Source: Aspidiotus rigidus
Lineage: Eukaryota; Arthropoda; Insecta; Hemiptera; Diaspididae
DNA length: 64,000 nucleotides
Assembly (NCBI GenBank): GCA_035079385.1
Contig: JAVHKY010000034.1
Location: 1,178,001 to 1,242,000, forward strand
Direction of reading: 5' to 3'
Shown here: positions 12,380-23,731 of the stretch, piece after piece
Numbering within the stretch: position 1 is the first letter of the stretch
Layout: the number at the start of each line of letters is the position of its first letter
Translations under genes and position numbers: made by a program
The notes under the pieces: model-generated
What the model saw: only the letters and a program-made list of their open reading frames with translations
The model's database searches: none
What the model was told of the DNA's origin: nothing

Positions 12380-13012
12380 ATGTTCTTTGTTTTTTCGCCG
12401 GCTCCTGTACTACCCCAACCCTTTTGTTCTATTTTGCTTGAGAAACTGATTTATTAGCGGAATACACGAACGAAGACGATCATCGCCTGGCGCGGTGATC
12501 GCGATGACGATTGACATATGCGCGCGCGACGCCCGGCGTGACGTTACGTGTTTCCTCGGAATAGGAAGTGAAGCGCGGGTGGTGGTGGAAACGACGGCGG
12601 TAGTGTCGCGATCCGCTACCTCTCGGCGCAACGCAACGACGTTCAGTTCAGTAGTTATCGAGTTCGATTCGGCTGTCTTGTGTAAAGGTCGTCCGCTCGC
12701 GAGTGAGTGCTGTTGCTGGTGTCGATGTTTCGTGCTTTTCGGTCGGTCGTGATCGAAATTATTTTCAATTTTAATAGCCAATTATTTATCTATCCGCGTG
12801 ATCGAATTTAATGGACTTCCTCATCGAAGGTAATTTTAATTATGCTCGTGTATGAGTGATAGTCAGGATCAGAGTTCGCGTGTACGCACAGTAATTTCGA
12901 TCGACGAAAAGGTGATTTTTTAAGTCGGTGTCATTGTCATCGCTTACTCGTCGCGGTCGTCAGTCAGGTAATTTAGGAACAAAGATCGTTCGAAGAAGGA
13001 AAGTGAACCGCG
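12380..13012 (+). promoter_or_regulatory. Probable promoter and 5' UTR region of unc-115
   Basis: This stretch is clearly GC- and CpG-richer than its surroundings (for example CGCGCGCGACGCCCGGCGTG near 12520) and has no visible repeats. It directly precedes the first coding exon. An Inr-like TTCAGTT lies near 12642, but no convincing TATA box or DPE was found at the expected spacing. The open frames here on both strands (12410-12781 and 12495-12752) are most simply explained by the high GC content. The exact start site cannot be read from sequence. Confidence 0.4.
12811..12829 (+). other. Possible alternative mini first exon (MDFLIE) in phase with LIM exon
   Basis: ATG at 12811 opens six codons and then meets GAAG|GTAATT, a usable donor in phase 1, the same phase as exon 1. 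Spliced to 48978 it would read MDFLIEGKTYC. Without splicing the frame stops after eight more codons. Donor and phase could agree by chance, so this is only a candidate. Confidence 0.15.
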
Positions 13013-13304
13013 ATGTCGAGTGCCGCCGTGCACAAAAACGGAAATTCAAAATTTATAAATGCGGAACGTCGCACAAACGGGACGTCGTCGACGACAATGC
13101 CGTACCTGAATGGAGGCGATAAAATAGTGACTGGCAAACCACCGTTAAAAAATCGCAAAGTTAATGGCTCGCTGAATAAGGCTAACAGTAATAATGTGAA
13201 CTCCGCGAACAAGAAACAGCAGACGATAACGAACGGAAAAAGTTCTCCGACCACGAACGAAGTTACGAAAACGAACAGTTTCAAGAAGAAGATATTCATG
13301 AAAG
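13013..13304 (+). CDS. unc-115: unc-115/ABLIM-like protein, N-terminal coding exon
   Basis: This exon encodes 97 residues plus one base of the next codon. The ATG is chosen because an in-frame TGA lies two codons upstream and a purine sits at -3. The peptide is low-complexity and polar, rich in Asn, Lys, Ser and Thr, with basic patches near residues 45-50 and 88-96 (SFKKKIFMK). It has no recognisable domain, signal peptide or membrane segment and is probably disordered. The open frame runs seven codons further, but the exon most likely ends at the donor AAAG|GTAGGG. This leaves phase 1, which matches the phase-1 acceptor of the LIM exon at 48978, and the join reads MKGKTYC. ABLIM proteins bind F-actin and act in axon guidance and cytoskeletal control. 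Membership of the same gene is inferred from strand, order and phase; no N-terminal homology is visible. A separate short gene is the alternative. Confidence 0.6.
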
Positions 13305-13619
13305 GTAGGGACGAACTTTTGTATTGAGGTCTTTTTCCCCTTTGTGGTGGTAGAGCCAACGTCCTTCCAAAAAGTGGATGAGGAGGTGACAGTGAGTAGA
13401 AAGTCGATGGAATCGACAAGGAGACCAGCTCATTTAGGCTGTTCGTCATGACCTCGGCGAAAATTCAATGGTCTTCTCGACCCTGGTTTTGCGTATGCAA
13501 CAGATACCGAATGCTTTTTTTATTGTTCATTTTTTACGATTTTTCTCTTTTTTTTACTCTTTGATCCGAGTTTGGTGGAAATTATTGACATAATAATACG
13601 ATGGGAACCTTGAAATTAG

Positions 13620-15918
13620 TGATGCCGATAATGTTTCATTTATCCTTGACGAAAAAAAAAAGTACCTATAGTTCGAAAAGTTATGAAAGTTATACACTTC
13701 GCTGTCTCATGCACGAAATCGAGGGAATTTCACAAACTGCTACCTTCCTTCACTCGTTCTTCAAAAACTTGTCTTTGCAAAATTTTTCTCTGTTCTGTCT
13801 TTCGTTAAAAATTAAAATTTAACGCTAATTTACTTTTAATGTTGACACATTCCTGACCTGCGTTCGAAGAATGGTTGGTTTCAAGTACAACAAAACATAC
13901 TGTTATAATTATTATTATTATTTTTTTGTAGTCTGCTTTTTCTGGTGTTTATTCGAGCATGGATTAAGGCCAAGTCATGTGTTGTATCAGTTATGAAAAT
14001 AGACACATGATTTGTGTTCTTTTCTTTTTTCTTGAAAATTTCGATATTACTATCCGTGATTCGGTTTTAATGATGTCGACAGCCGATAAGACCCATAATT
14101 GTCGGCTGTATACGTGAAAACGTATATTTTTATGAAGGAAAAGTAGAAACGTCAGTGCTTCTGCACCCGAATTTGACGATCGAAAAATTGAAAGGAAATA
14201 CAGTAGCGCTAATTTTACGATCGTCGGTAATCGGTTTCGAGTAAATTACATAGTTGAGCCGCGTATAATATTAGCGTATTGGGAATAAAAAGTTCGTATC
14301 ACGTGCAGAAGTCAGCTCGTACAAGCGCTTAAGAGAAATTTGTAAGCTGGTTCATTATAATAAAATATTTTTTCGCCTTGATCTTTAAATCATGCTGAAT
14401 GACAAGCAGTGTGACCCGAGAGCGGTTTTATAGCAGGTGGTTCGAGCCTATTATACGAATTACGGAAGTCGTATCGATTCGAGGGAGAAACGACGGCTGC
14501 GATGTCGTGTCGACTTTTCGGGAAGTAATATTGTTTTATACCTGAAATGGAGAGCCTAGAGGTTCGAATCAATCGCGATCGAAAGTTCCCAAAATTAAAT
14601 GTGATTTATTGAGAAAGAAAGCCGCTGGTGGCTTTCATTAACGTTCCAAATTGGGAAGCCTCGAGGGTGTGGCACTGAAAAAAGTAAAGAAGAATGAAAT
14701 TTTGTGCGAGCAATTTGAACGTGAGGATTTTTATTACTCAGCTGATGTGTGCGAGTTAGAGTGTCATCTGACCAAGTTTTAGTTCTAGGTGTATGTGAAA
14801 GATACGTACTCGTATTATAGCTAACGTTGGCGGACCTTGACTTGAGCGCGCGTGTGTTTATGCGCATGCATGGAAATAAAATGCTTGTTAATGCATATTA
14901 CTGTCGACACGTTAGATGAGAGCCATGATACGTGAGATGATATTCAAGATTTAGGTGAATATAAATTCGTTTAATGTTACAATAATTTTACTACTTTGAC
15001 CTTCGAGATTGCCCATGGGTTCCTGAGTCTAGTGGCGACACTTTCTTTTCGCCCTCTTCTGGTTCGCGGAATACTCCCAACCTCGAAACCGATAGCTCGG
15101 TGTATTTAGCTGACGATGGAATTGTGAGAAATTTCTAGTGCTGCTAGTTACAACACTGCTTTTCAAAGTTCGGTTGCATGGAATCTTTAGATCATTGGAT
15201 CATACTGAGTTCAGAAGTTCAAGAGGTTGAAAACGCCTTTTCAATGGCATCTGATGGAAAAGTAAAAGCTTTGGAACTAGTGAATAAGTAGTATTCGACT
15301 CGAGTCAACCCCAATTTTTTCTTTCTTGGCTTTTAGATTTTGACTTCTGGCCTCAAACTTTTAAGTGCGTTCTCCAATATTTTTGCTTACCAATAATTGT
15401 AAAATACGGTGGATTTTTTTGAAACTTGGCCAAGCTATAGCGTTGTATCTGAAGTTGTGCTCCTGTCATTTTATTGAAAAAAAAAATCTCACAATATGTG
15501 CAGGTATTGTAAACGTTCACAAATTCGGCAAATTGCTCTATTCACCTCCCGCGCTGAAGAGGAGGAAAATTACAAAATTTCTAGATTTTATGTAGTATCA
15601 GTCTTCTTGAGTGAAAAACCAATCGGACATCAGGGCAACACAAAAGAGGAACTATTGCTAGAAACGGCTTCATTTCTGCCACTTATGAAGTGTATCGAGG
15701 TGTAATTGATTTTTGAGACAGTCGCGGTTGTATGTTTCTGCTCCTCCAGGCGTGTAAACAAAAATTTGGGAAAGAAAGGGGGAATTTTTATTTTCTTCTG
15801 CTTGCTTTTCATGAAGTGGAATCTAAAATAATTTTTTGAGTCTACCTATTCTAAAGTAAGGCTAGTAAGATCTTGGAACTGCAAGAATGAAGTCCGATAA
15901 TTTTATCTTGCCACTTTA
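13620..15918. other. Intron 1, nothing recognised
   Basis: A short ATT simple run lies near 13904-13930 and a small hairpin (ACAGCCGAT with TTGTCGGCTGT) near 14080-14108. No gene or array is visible. Confidence 0.4.
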
Positions 15919-16171
15919 CAGGGTGTCTGCAGGTACTAAAGAGTCCGTCAAATCATGAATTTTAGAAATAAATGCTAAAAGTCCTGGAAAGTACCGAAAT
16001 TTCCGAAAAAATCGTTCAAGTCGAGTCCTTCAGATTTATCCAAAGACGGTGCTTTTAGAAATGAATGTTGATATTGAAATCTTCGGTATCAATGTAGGCA
16101 AACTAGAAATTCCTACAAAAAGCTCTGCAAAAGTGCTTCATTTTTACCTTTCAATTTTTGTGGGCACCCTG
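15919..16171. mobile_element. MITE-like element, CAGGGTGTC ends, copy 1
   Basis: The left end CAGGGTGTCTGC and right end GTGGGCACCCTG are near-perfect inverted repeats bounding 253 bp. The interior shares blocks with copy 2 (CTGCAAAAGTGCTTCATTTTTAC then TTTCAATTTTTGT near the right end, and repeated AAGTCCTGGAAAG-like text). TA precedes the left end, but no clear matching target duplication follows the right end. It has no coding capacity. Confidence 0.6.
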
Positions 16172-17777
16172 CCTTAAAATTTGTGTATTGTCAAGGCCCT
16201 CGTTTAATCTTGGTTTATTTGCACGTTCTGTGAACACGATTTTTGGGCTTTCCAAGTGATGATAGAAAAACCTGACTTCCCAGTAAATTTTAAAGAAAGT
16301 TTTGCAGCTGAAGTGTAATTTCACTACCTTTAGTCGAAAAATAATTGAGGTATTCAAGTAGACCAAGGTGTTCTAAACATGATGGATAATTTTCCCTCTG
16401 AAAGTTTTTGAGCGAAGATTGATAAGGTATTCCTCCTTTCTTTGTCTTTTACGTTTCTGTCTTCAGTTTTGGTTCTAGATTTGAGCTGATTAGTGTCATA
16501 TCTATGCTTCGTTTTATATCCTCTGTAGATTTGATAAGTGAATTCTGATGTGTCACGCTAAGGGTCATGAGGTAGAGAAAATGGAAATGGCTCCCAATTT
16601 GAAGTTCATGAGCGAAATCTACGATGAACCAACAAGGACAAATTAAAAATCAGTGGGAGCATCTTTTTGTGAAGGACATCTACCGGTGAAAATACATGAC
16701 AAATTGAAAGTACGTTAACTGGTTTTGCCGTGGACGACGTGTATTCTCACTGAATTTTTGCGCAAGTTCGCTTTCGGAATCTGTTGCAGAGTTCAATCCT
16801 TTTTCCTTTCTGTAGCTCTTTTGGGCAGGTGATACTCTTATTATCTTGGTTTATTGCTGGGGAGGATGGACACCCAGTCGGATGATGCAAAAGCCTTGAT
16901 GGCGACTCTAAAGACTGCGCCTGTGGTGCCATCTATCCACCCGTTTGTTGTTTTGCGGGCGGAGGGCCGTCGTAAAGGATTTTATTAACTCCGCGAATTG
17001 TTCAAATAATTTATATAATTTTGGAATCAACTCAGCTTGGAACCGTCTTCCCTAATCTGCATGGGATATGTGGTTCGGAACTCGAAATTTTGTATTCATT
17101 AATTTTTAATGTCTTTGATACTTTATTTTGTACTAATACCATTAGTCGGGAATGTTTCTGGCCGCGGTCTTCTCTTGTCGATGATCGTTACCTCTAAAAG
17201 CATGCCTTGAAATAAGGGTAGAAATCTAAGTATATTCGTATGTCCAAATCGGTTGTATCCTTAAGAATCACCTTCTGGGTTAAGTGTGTATCATCCTATC
17301 TTCAAGGAAGTAAAATTTACTATGAAGGCCCTTTTCACCGGCATTCAGTTGCAGCGACTAGTAACCGAGTAAATCTATTAACAAGTGAGAAAAAAATTGA
17401 GAATCGGATATGGAAAACTTGGAAAATGGTCACGTCTCAGAGTAGATCACGGACAGTTTAAAGAAGTCTGGGACTGTCGTCAAAAATAGTGGAGAAAAGA
17501 ACGAAAAAATGGAAGCTGTTGGCTTTTTATGCTTTACTCTTTGAAATGGGTGCCAAAATCATTCACAACTTGATTTCAGAATAATATCTAGGGAGTTCAT
17601 GAAAGGTAATGGATTAGAATATCCTTTCAATACTCGGTCGGTCGGTTGAATGGTGAGCAGGAGTTGACAGGAAACGGTTTCCTACAACCCTGTAAAACCT
17701 TTCACTCGGTTCTAATCTGGCAGCTTTTGACTTAGCCTCTAATGGATATTTCTATGTCCGCAGCCCAGAAGTACAGA

Positions 17778-18019
17778 CAGGTGTCTATATGTGCTGAAAA
17801 GTCCTTCAAGTCATGAATTATGAAGATATAGGTCCCGAAAGTGCTGAAAAGTACTGGAAAAATCGTTCGCAAGTCCTTCATTCTAATCTTAAGGTGGAGT
17901 TCCATGTTATAAAAATTATATTCGAAATTTTCAATATTAATTTAGGCTGACTAAAAAGTCCTGCCAAAGGTCCTGCAAAAGTGCTTCATTTTTACTTTTC
18001 AATTTTTGTAGACAACCTG
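17778..18019. mobile_element. MITE-like element, CAGGGTGTC ends, copy 2
   Basis: This 242-bp stretch runs from CAGGTGTCTAT to GTAGACAACCTG, with the same internal blocks and order as copy 1 (AAATCGTTC, CTGCAAAAGTGCTTC, TTTCAATTTTTGTAGAC). It is more diverged at the ends. The overlapping minus-strand open frame (17937-18185) is by chance. Confidence 0.6.
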
Positions 18020-18520
18020 AATGATGATAGCCGAGACCTAGAAGAAAACACAACTTAATATTATTATTCCGAATGTTCGAGTATACCACGATCTTTTTGG
18101 GTAGAAATACCTTATATCTATTTGTGTGAATAAACTGTATCTGGTATTCATTTCCACTGCGCAAGGCATGTAAAAGGAGATCCACCTGTATTTATTGTTG
18201 TGGTTAGATCCATCCCGTGTACGGTTCCGAATCTATTGATTTTATGACGGCGATCTTGGTTTAAATTGACATTCTGTGGTGGAATTTGGACCCTAACTCT
18301 TGTAGCTCTTTGTCTGAGTTTTGTCGAGTAAGAACTTGGAACAAATTATCCACTATCCAGCAGAATCCACACCAACGAAATGGGTTGAGAGAATCGATTC
18401 TGAGTTTATTTTCGTGTCTATGTATTGCAGTCGGGGCTGCTGAGAGCCATACCGAACCGGAAGGAAAACTGCATTTTTTGTTTTTTTTCCCCCTTTTTTC
18501 TTTTTTTTGTACAACCTCCC

Positions 18521-18615
18521 TTAGTGGACACCTCTAAATAACGGACCCTTTTTCGAGAACGGCGATATTTCAATCTGTTTTATATGAATTTCAGATGACC
18601 GCGAGTGTCCACTAA
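18521..18615. mobile_element. Possible pogo/Tigger-like terminal fragment
   Basis: Eleven-base inverted arms TTAGTGGACAC (18521) and GTGTCCACTAA (18605) flank 73 bp. The inner sequence also mirrors loosely (CCTCTAAATAACGGACC against ATCAGAGGTATAA). The wording CAGTGGACACCTCT with CGGACACTTT recalls ends of pogo/Tigger elements, but that resemblance is from memory only. Confidence 0.3.
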
Positions 18616-18619
18616 TCAG

Positions 18620-21230
18620 AGGTATAATTTTAAACCTAACCCAACATGGGAAAAGGTGCTCTCCCCTCTTTCTCTCGGCAGCCTTGATTGCAGTCGACCA
18701 GAGTTTTTGTTCTTATTATTGAAGAGTTTATGAGGCGATCTAAGGGGCTGTAGGCAAGATCTGGAAATTTCTTCCTAGTTGATAGACGCCATCAACTTTC
18801 TTTCCTTCCTTTCAGGTCCATAAGGGATTGCGAAATAAGGATTGGAAAGTAAGAAGGATATCTCAGATATATACTTGTTGAACTCTGTGGTAATGGAAGA
18901 GGAAAATCTATAATAAGCCAGACGAGCATTCTTCGCGTTTTCATGAAAGTAGTTGACAGAATGAGGATCAGTCGAATAATTTTTTCGCGATTGAGGAAAA
19001 ATAGTACCCTGTATTATAAATATTAGCAAAGCGATATCAATGTCGTGAATCGATCTGGACACACGAAAAGAAGTACATACGGTGTGTTGCAGAGAGATGA
19101 AGTTGAATGAACTTGAATCATTTTTATTTTATTGTAGTGAAAACCTTTTACAAGAGCGGGCTACAGATACCAAATTTCCTCGTTCGAAAACAACCAACCA
19201 TCAACGTCATCGCTGTTTCAACATAGTACGATGGTTATCTTCGTGCTGTTAATTTTTTTTTCAAGAATTTTGACATCATCATTACCACAATGAAGACGTT
19301 ATCTTATCGTTAACGATGATTCTCTTCGAAAATTTTTAAAAAATAATAACTGGCGCGGAGTTGGCGTGATTTGTTCAAGTGGTGTTCGCATACCTCAGGA
19401 AGAAAAGTGTACGTGAACTCGATTTTTATGCGTGTTTAAAAGCAGATCTATAAATTATTTGTATTCGTGCGTTTATATATGTAGGTAATAACAAGTGGTT
19501 GTGTCCCAGATAGATTTCCCGTGCCGAGGTTGGATACCAATACAGCGGTGATGAGTACTGTCGATTTAAGCAGACGTCATCGTAAGTCGGGAAAAAACAC
19601 GATTACACGTAGAGATGGATGTGGAAAAGTAATAAAAAGTACGAGTTTTTTTGTGGTCATCGGATCCCGCGAGAGATGCTGCAGTGAAAGTTACCCGAGA
19701 TGATGATTACGAATTCGTGCGTGATGTGTGAAAAATTTTGGAAAATTAACTACATAGCTCTAGCGTAATATTTTGTACACTCTTCGAGCAATTAGTCAGC
19801 AGAGCGTGAATCTATTTACACCTGTATGAAGTTACGTCCGAGTTTCTGAGTCGCGGATAAATTCGAAGGATGGCCTAGCAAACGCGCTTTTCTTCCAGTT
19901 TTGGTATTCTCCTCGAGTTTATTCTGGTATTATTGTTTGTTTTGAGAGTCGTATTCGTGTAAACATGGAAATATGCTCGTTTATGATGACTCGGCGTCGT
20001 AAAATAGTATAATTGTACGAGATGTGAATATTTTAAATGGCGTAATCAAATAGTGTATACGCCGAACATCGGGATTTCTCGAGTTTGGGAAAACGAAGCT
20101 CGAGAATTTTACGCATGCAGTGCACGGGTTAGGAAAATATTTTTCTAATTGTATGGGCAGCTGTAAACTTCTGGCGAGAATCGTAATGCGTAATTTTTTT
20201 CAGTTTATAATGAAATTAGTTTTTCTAATGCGGTTGTTTTGATTTATTCGTTGTGTGCGTACCAAAAATGCGACGCTCGGTTACTCAATTCCTGCTTATT
20301 GTTTACGTGAATAGCGTATTCGATACGTTCCAAAGGTCTTGGACCGAAATTAGGGTCGAACCTGTTGGTGACATATATCGCGCGAAATTGAGTGCATACA
20401 TCATCTGACGACGTCGTCGAGAGAAGATCCGAACTTGAGGCTCTTCTCTAGCTACCTACTTTATTGTAATTACGAGCGTGTAATTTTGCACGGTGACGGT
20501 GAAAGCCAAGAGTGCACTGACCGTGCCCAGAAAGTCCCGATCGTATACATAATTTTTGTTAGCGACTCTAATATTCGTGTATTGTATGTAATGTACGTTT
20601 ATGTAACAGTACATAGGTTTTTTTTGTGTAGGTATTCTTGTTGTACTCTTGGAATTAGGCGTAAACCAGTTCATACAGTGTGTATTAGTTTTGGCCCAGT
20701 ATGAACATATTTCACAGTGGATGACGATAATGAAAAAATTGTACTGTATAACATGTACGCGTACACAATGACATAAGAATTCGTTTAATTTTCTTTTTCT
20801 ACTGGTACGTGATGTTGGGAGTTTGAAGAGAGGTGTTATGAGGCCGGATTTGGTTCAGCTCGAATGCATTTCAGATTTTGAACAACGCGGCCTGAGTATC
20901 AAATCAGGCGTGATATGAGCTTATCAAAATGTCGTACCAGGGTGATACGATTGATTAGTGAAACCAGCACTCGCTGTCCGTAGTCCCTTCCTGTGCGATT
21001 TGCATCTCTGTATCGTTTATTTCTCCATCCTTACCTCGAAGTTGAATGAATTTATATGAGGAACCGGAGGGAGTTTGGAGTGTTAGTATAATGGCTTCTT
21101 AGTTGTTGGAAGGAGCAGAGGAGATATGGACAAGAGGAAAAATGGGAGACGGATAATTCCTCAGCAAGGCAGTCTTGGTATACGAATTCTAGATGACCAG
21201 GAGATTGTAAATTCTTCAATTGAACAAAAT
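18620..21230. other. Intron 1, mostly unique sequence
   Basis: No array or mobile element is seen. Overlapping open frames at 20435-20704 and 20456-20674 have no signature. The only item of interest is the candidate exon at 19510-19581. Confidence 0.4.
19510..19581 (+). other. Possible alternative first exon or 72-nt cassette exon of unc-115
   Basis: A strong donor CATC|GTAAGT ends an open stretch in phase 1, matching the LIM exon. Two readings fit. One is a first exon starting at ATG 19551 (MSTVDLSRRH) joined to RKTYC. The other is an internal exon from the acceptor TTGTGTCCCAG at 19509, which is 72 nt, phase 1 at both ends, and would add 24 residues between exon 1 and LIM1. The pyrimidine tract is weak. 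The surrounding 19.4-20.7 kb is not repetitive. No homology is recognised for the peptide. Confidence 0.25.
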
Positions 21231-22150
21231 TTAGGTCGTACCACGACGAGATTTGAAGCCATCGGTCGGGGGAGGAAAGGGGTCAGTGATTGACGAGGAG
21301 AGCAAGGCTTGCTTGGCTACTAGGTCCACTGCGTCGTGTTCCGCGAGGACGGTATGACCTTTGACTAGGAATCCAGAGGAAGTCAATTGAATATAGAGAA
21401 AATGTTGAAGCGTAGAGGAGGATGAGATTGCCTGTACGATGGGGTTAGAAAGGTAGGAGTCCATGTGTAGCTTTGAGGTGGTGAGATGATTAGAGAACGA
21501 TAGCAAGATTTCAGTAATCGGCCGGAGGAGGTCGAAGAGGAGAGCAAAGCCTACTTAGCTGCTGCGTCCTATTCGCCGTTGTATGCCAAGATGGTACCAC
21601 TGATCAGGAATTCAAAGCAAGTCAATTCAAGATAGAAAAAATGTTAAGGTTTGGAGGAGGTTAAGATTGCCTGGATGATGATATGATTACAGAACGATAG
21701 CAAGATATCAAGTCATCGGTCGGCGGAGGAAAGGGGTCAGTGACTGAGGAGGACAGCAAGACTTGCTTGGCTGCTAGGTCTACTACGTCGTGTTCAGCGA
21801 GGACGGTACAATCACTGACCAGGAATTCGAAAGAAGTCAATTGAAGATAGAAAAAATGTTGAGGTGTGGAGGATGCGAATGCCTGAACAGTGGGGTTGGA
21901 AGAGTATAAGTCATTGGAGAGAGGAAAGGAAGAAGGAATGAACGGAAAGGGGGAGAAGAGAGAGTCGAGTAAGGCAGAAATAGGTGGCAGATAGTTTAGC
22001 AGAATACATAAAGACCAAGTCGATTTCTCCATTAATGGAGAAGGCATAGCATGTTTTGGAATCCAATCTGAATCCATCTGGAAGAAGAATCATATACAAT
22101 AGTGACTTCAATGGGCGATTTCGGTGAGTTAGCCAGGTCGAGTTACAATA
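21231..22150 (-). repeat. Tandem array of LINE RNase H tail fragments
   Basis: On the minus strand three successive copies encode relics of an RNase H C-terminus: GHTVLAEHDAVDLVAKQALL (21231-21506), a decayed copy at about 21520-21650, and TVLAEHDVVDLAAKQVLL (21661-22077). The pattern GHT-x3-E-x-D-x-V-D-L-x-x-K-x-A matches the end of LINE RNase H domains (usually GH-G--GNE-AD-LAK-A). The landmark AAGTCAATT followed by AGATAGAAAAAATGTT recurs at 21380, 21619 and 21834, so units are 215-239 bp. The array continues on the far side of the inserted LINE. It is non-functional. Confidence 0.65.
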
Positions 22151-23731
22151 TCTTCTTCTTCTTCAGTGCCTTGACCGATCTCGATCTTTGGCTCTTCGTA
22201 TGGCAAGCTGAACCAACTCTGCGTATGCTTTTCGATCCGCTGCTGTGTGGAATAATTCATCAACGGTGCATCCTGTCCATTTCCTTAGATTCCTCAGCCA
22301 GGACAGGCTTTTTCGTCCAATTCTCCGCTTTCCTTCCACCTTGCCCATCATGATATTCTGTAGTAGCGTATATTTTGGTCCCCTCATCACTTGACCAAAG
22401 TATTCCAGTTTCCTTCTCTTAATTATCATGATTAGTTCTCTTTCTCTTTTTACCATCTGCATGATTTCGTTATTGGTCTTCTTTGCCGTCCATGGTGTTT
22501 TCATCATGCGACGATAACACCACATCTCAAAGGCTTCCAGCTGGCTCAATGTTCCTGCTTTCAAGGTCCACGTCTCCACTCCGTACAATAATGTGGACCA
22601 TACATAGCACTTCATTGTTCTGATTCTCAAGTCAAGTGGCAAGTGATGCGATGTGAGAACTTTTTTCATTTTTACAAAGGCGGCACGTGCCAATTCTATT
22701 CTGCATCGTATTTCTTCATCTGGACTTCCTTGATCGTTTATCCAAGCGCCTAGGTACTTATATTTATTTACTTGTTCCAATGCACCATTTCGCACCATTA
22801 TATTGACAGCTACTGGATTTTTTTGCAATGACCATGACTTTGGTCTTTTTCGCATTGATCGATATGCCATAACAGTCACATTCCTTCTCCACTGCTTTTA
22901 TCAACTCTGCCAGGTCTTTTTCATTCTCTGCTAATAACACAGTATCATCTGCATATCGAATGTTGTTTATATTCTCGCCACCAATTTCCACGCCCTCTTT
23001 TTTGTTGTCAAGGGCTTTCCTAAAGGCTTGTTCGGTGTAAATATTAAATAGTATTGGTGAAAGTATGCATCCCTGCCTTACGCCTCGTTTGATTTCAATA
23101 GTGTCGGTTGTTCCATTTTCCAATTGAACTACTGCGCGTTGCTTTAGGTACAGGTTTCTTATTATTCTTATATCTGCCTTATCTATACCAATGCTGTCGA
23201 GTATAATCAGCAAATCGTCGTGCAGAACCTTATCAAAGGCTTTTTCAAAGTCCAAAAAGCATGCAAATATTGGTTTCTGGAATTCTTTCATCTTTTATAT
23301 TATGATAGTCATACAGAACAGTGCCTCACGTGTTCCAAGGCCACTCCGAAATCCGAACTGCTCTCTACTGATGTTCTCCTCACACTTATTTCTTATTCTG
23401 TTATGCACAATTTTAAGGAAAGTCTTCAAAGTGTGGCTCATTAGACTTATCAGCCTGTATTCACTGCAGAATTTCGGCTGTGAGGTTTTAGGCAGCATGA
23501 TGAATGTCGATAGCAACCATTCTGAAGGGATTTGTCCGGTGTCGTAGATTTTGTTAAACATTTTTGTGAGCATTGTGATCCCCTCTTGGCCAAATATTTT
23601 TAATAGTTCAGCAGTCACCTCGTCAGGTCCAGGTGCTTTCCGGGTTTTCGCTTGCTCAATAGCATTTTCTACTTCTTCTCTTGAGATAGCCAGATGATCC
23701 TCCACAATTATTTCTTCCTCCATCTTTGGAA
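22151..23731 (-). mobile_element. 5'-truncated non-LTR retrotransposon (LINE) with reverse transcriptase, barely decayed
   Basis: Three open pieces on the minus strand form one reverse transcriptase. The first has RKAPGPDEVTAELLK, YRLISLMSH and FGFRSGLGTREALF. The second has FLDFEKAFDKV, RGVRQGCILSPILFNIY and the catalytic box NNIRYADDTVLL. The third carries the thumb (KYKYLGAWINDQG, LLYGVETWTL) and ends DRDRSRH. Pieces one and two are in the same frame and separated only by a TAA at 23295-23297. Pieces two and three differ by one base at a 7-A run (22818-22824). The stop codon is followed by (AGA)n, a microsatellite tail typical of some LINEs. The endonuclease and the start of the ORF are missing, as expected for 5' truncation. 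It looks like an RTE/Proto2-type element, but the clade is uncertain. Confidence 0.9.

Noticed and set aside
12410..12781. 123-codon minus and 85-codon plus frames near the promoter
   Set aside because: They mirror each other in a GC-rich stretch where stop codons are rare, and neither has a domain.
14410..14575. tRNA B-box-like words GGTTCGAGCCT and GGTTCGAATC
   Set aside because: No acceptor stem, A box or cloverleaf can be formed around either one.
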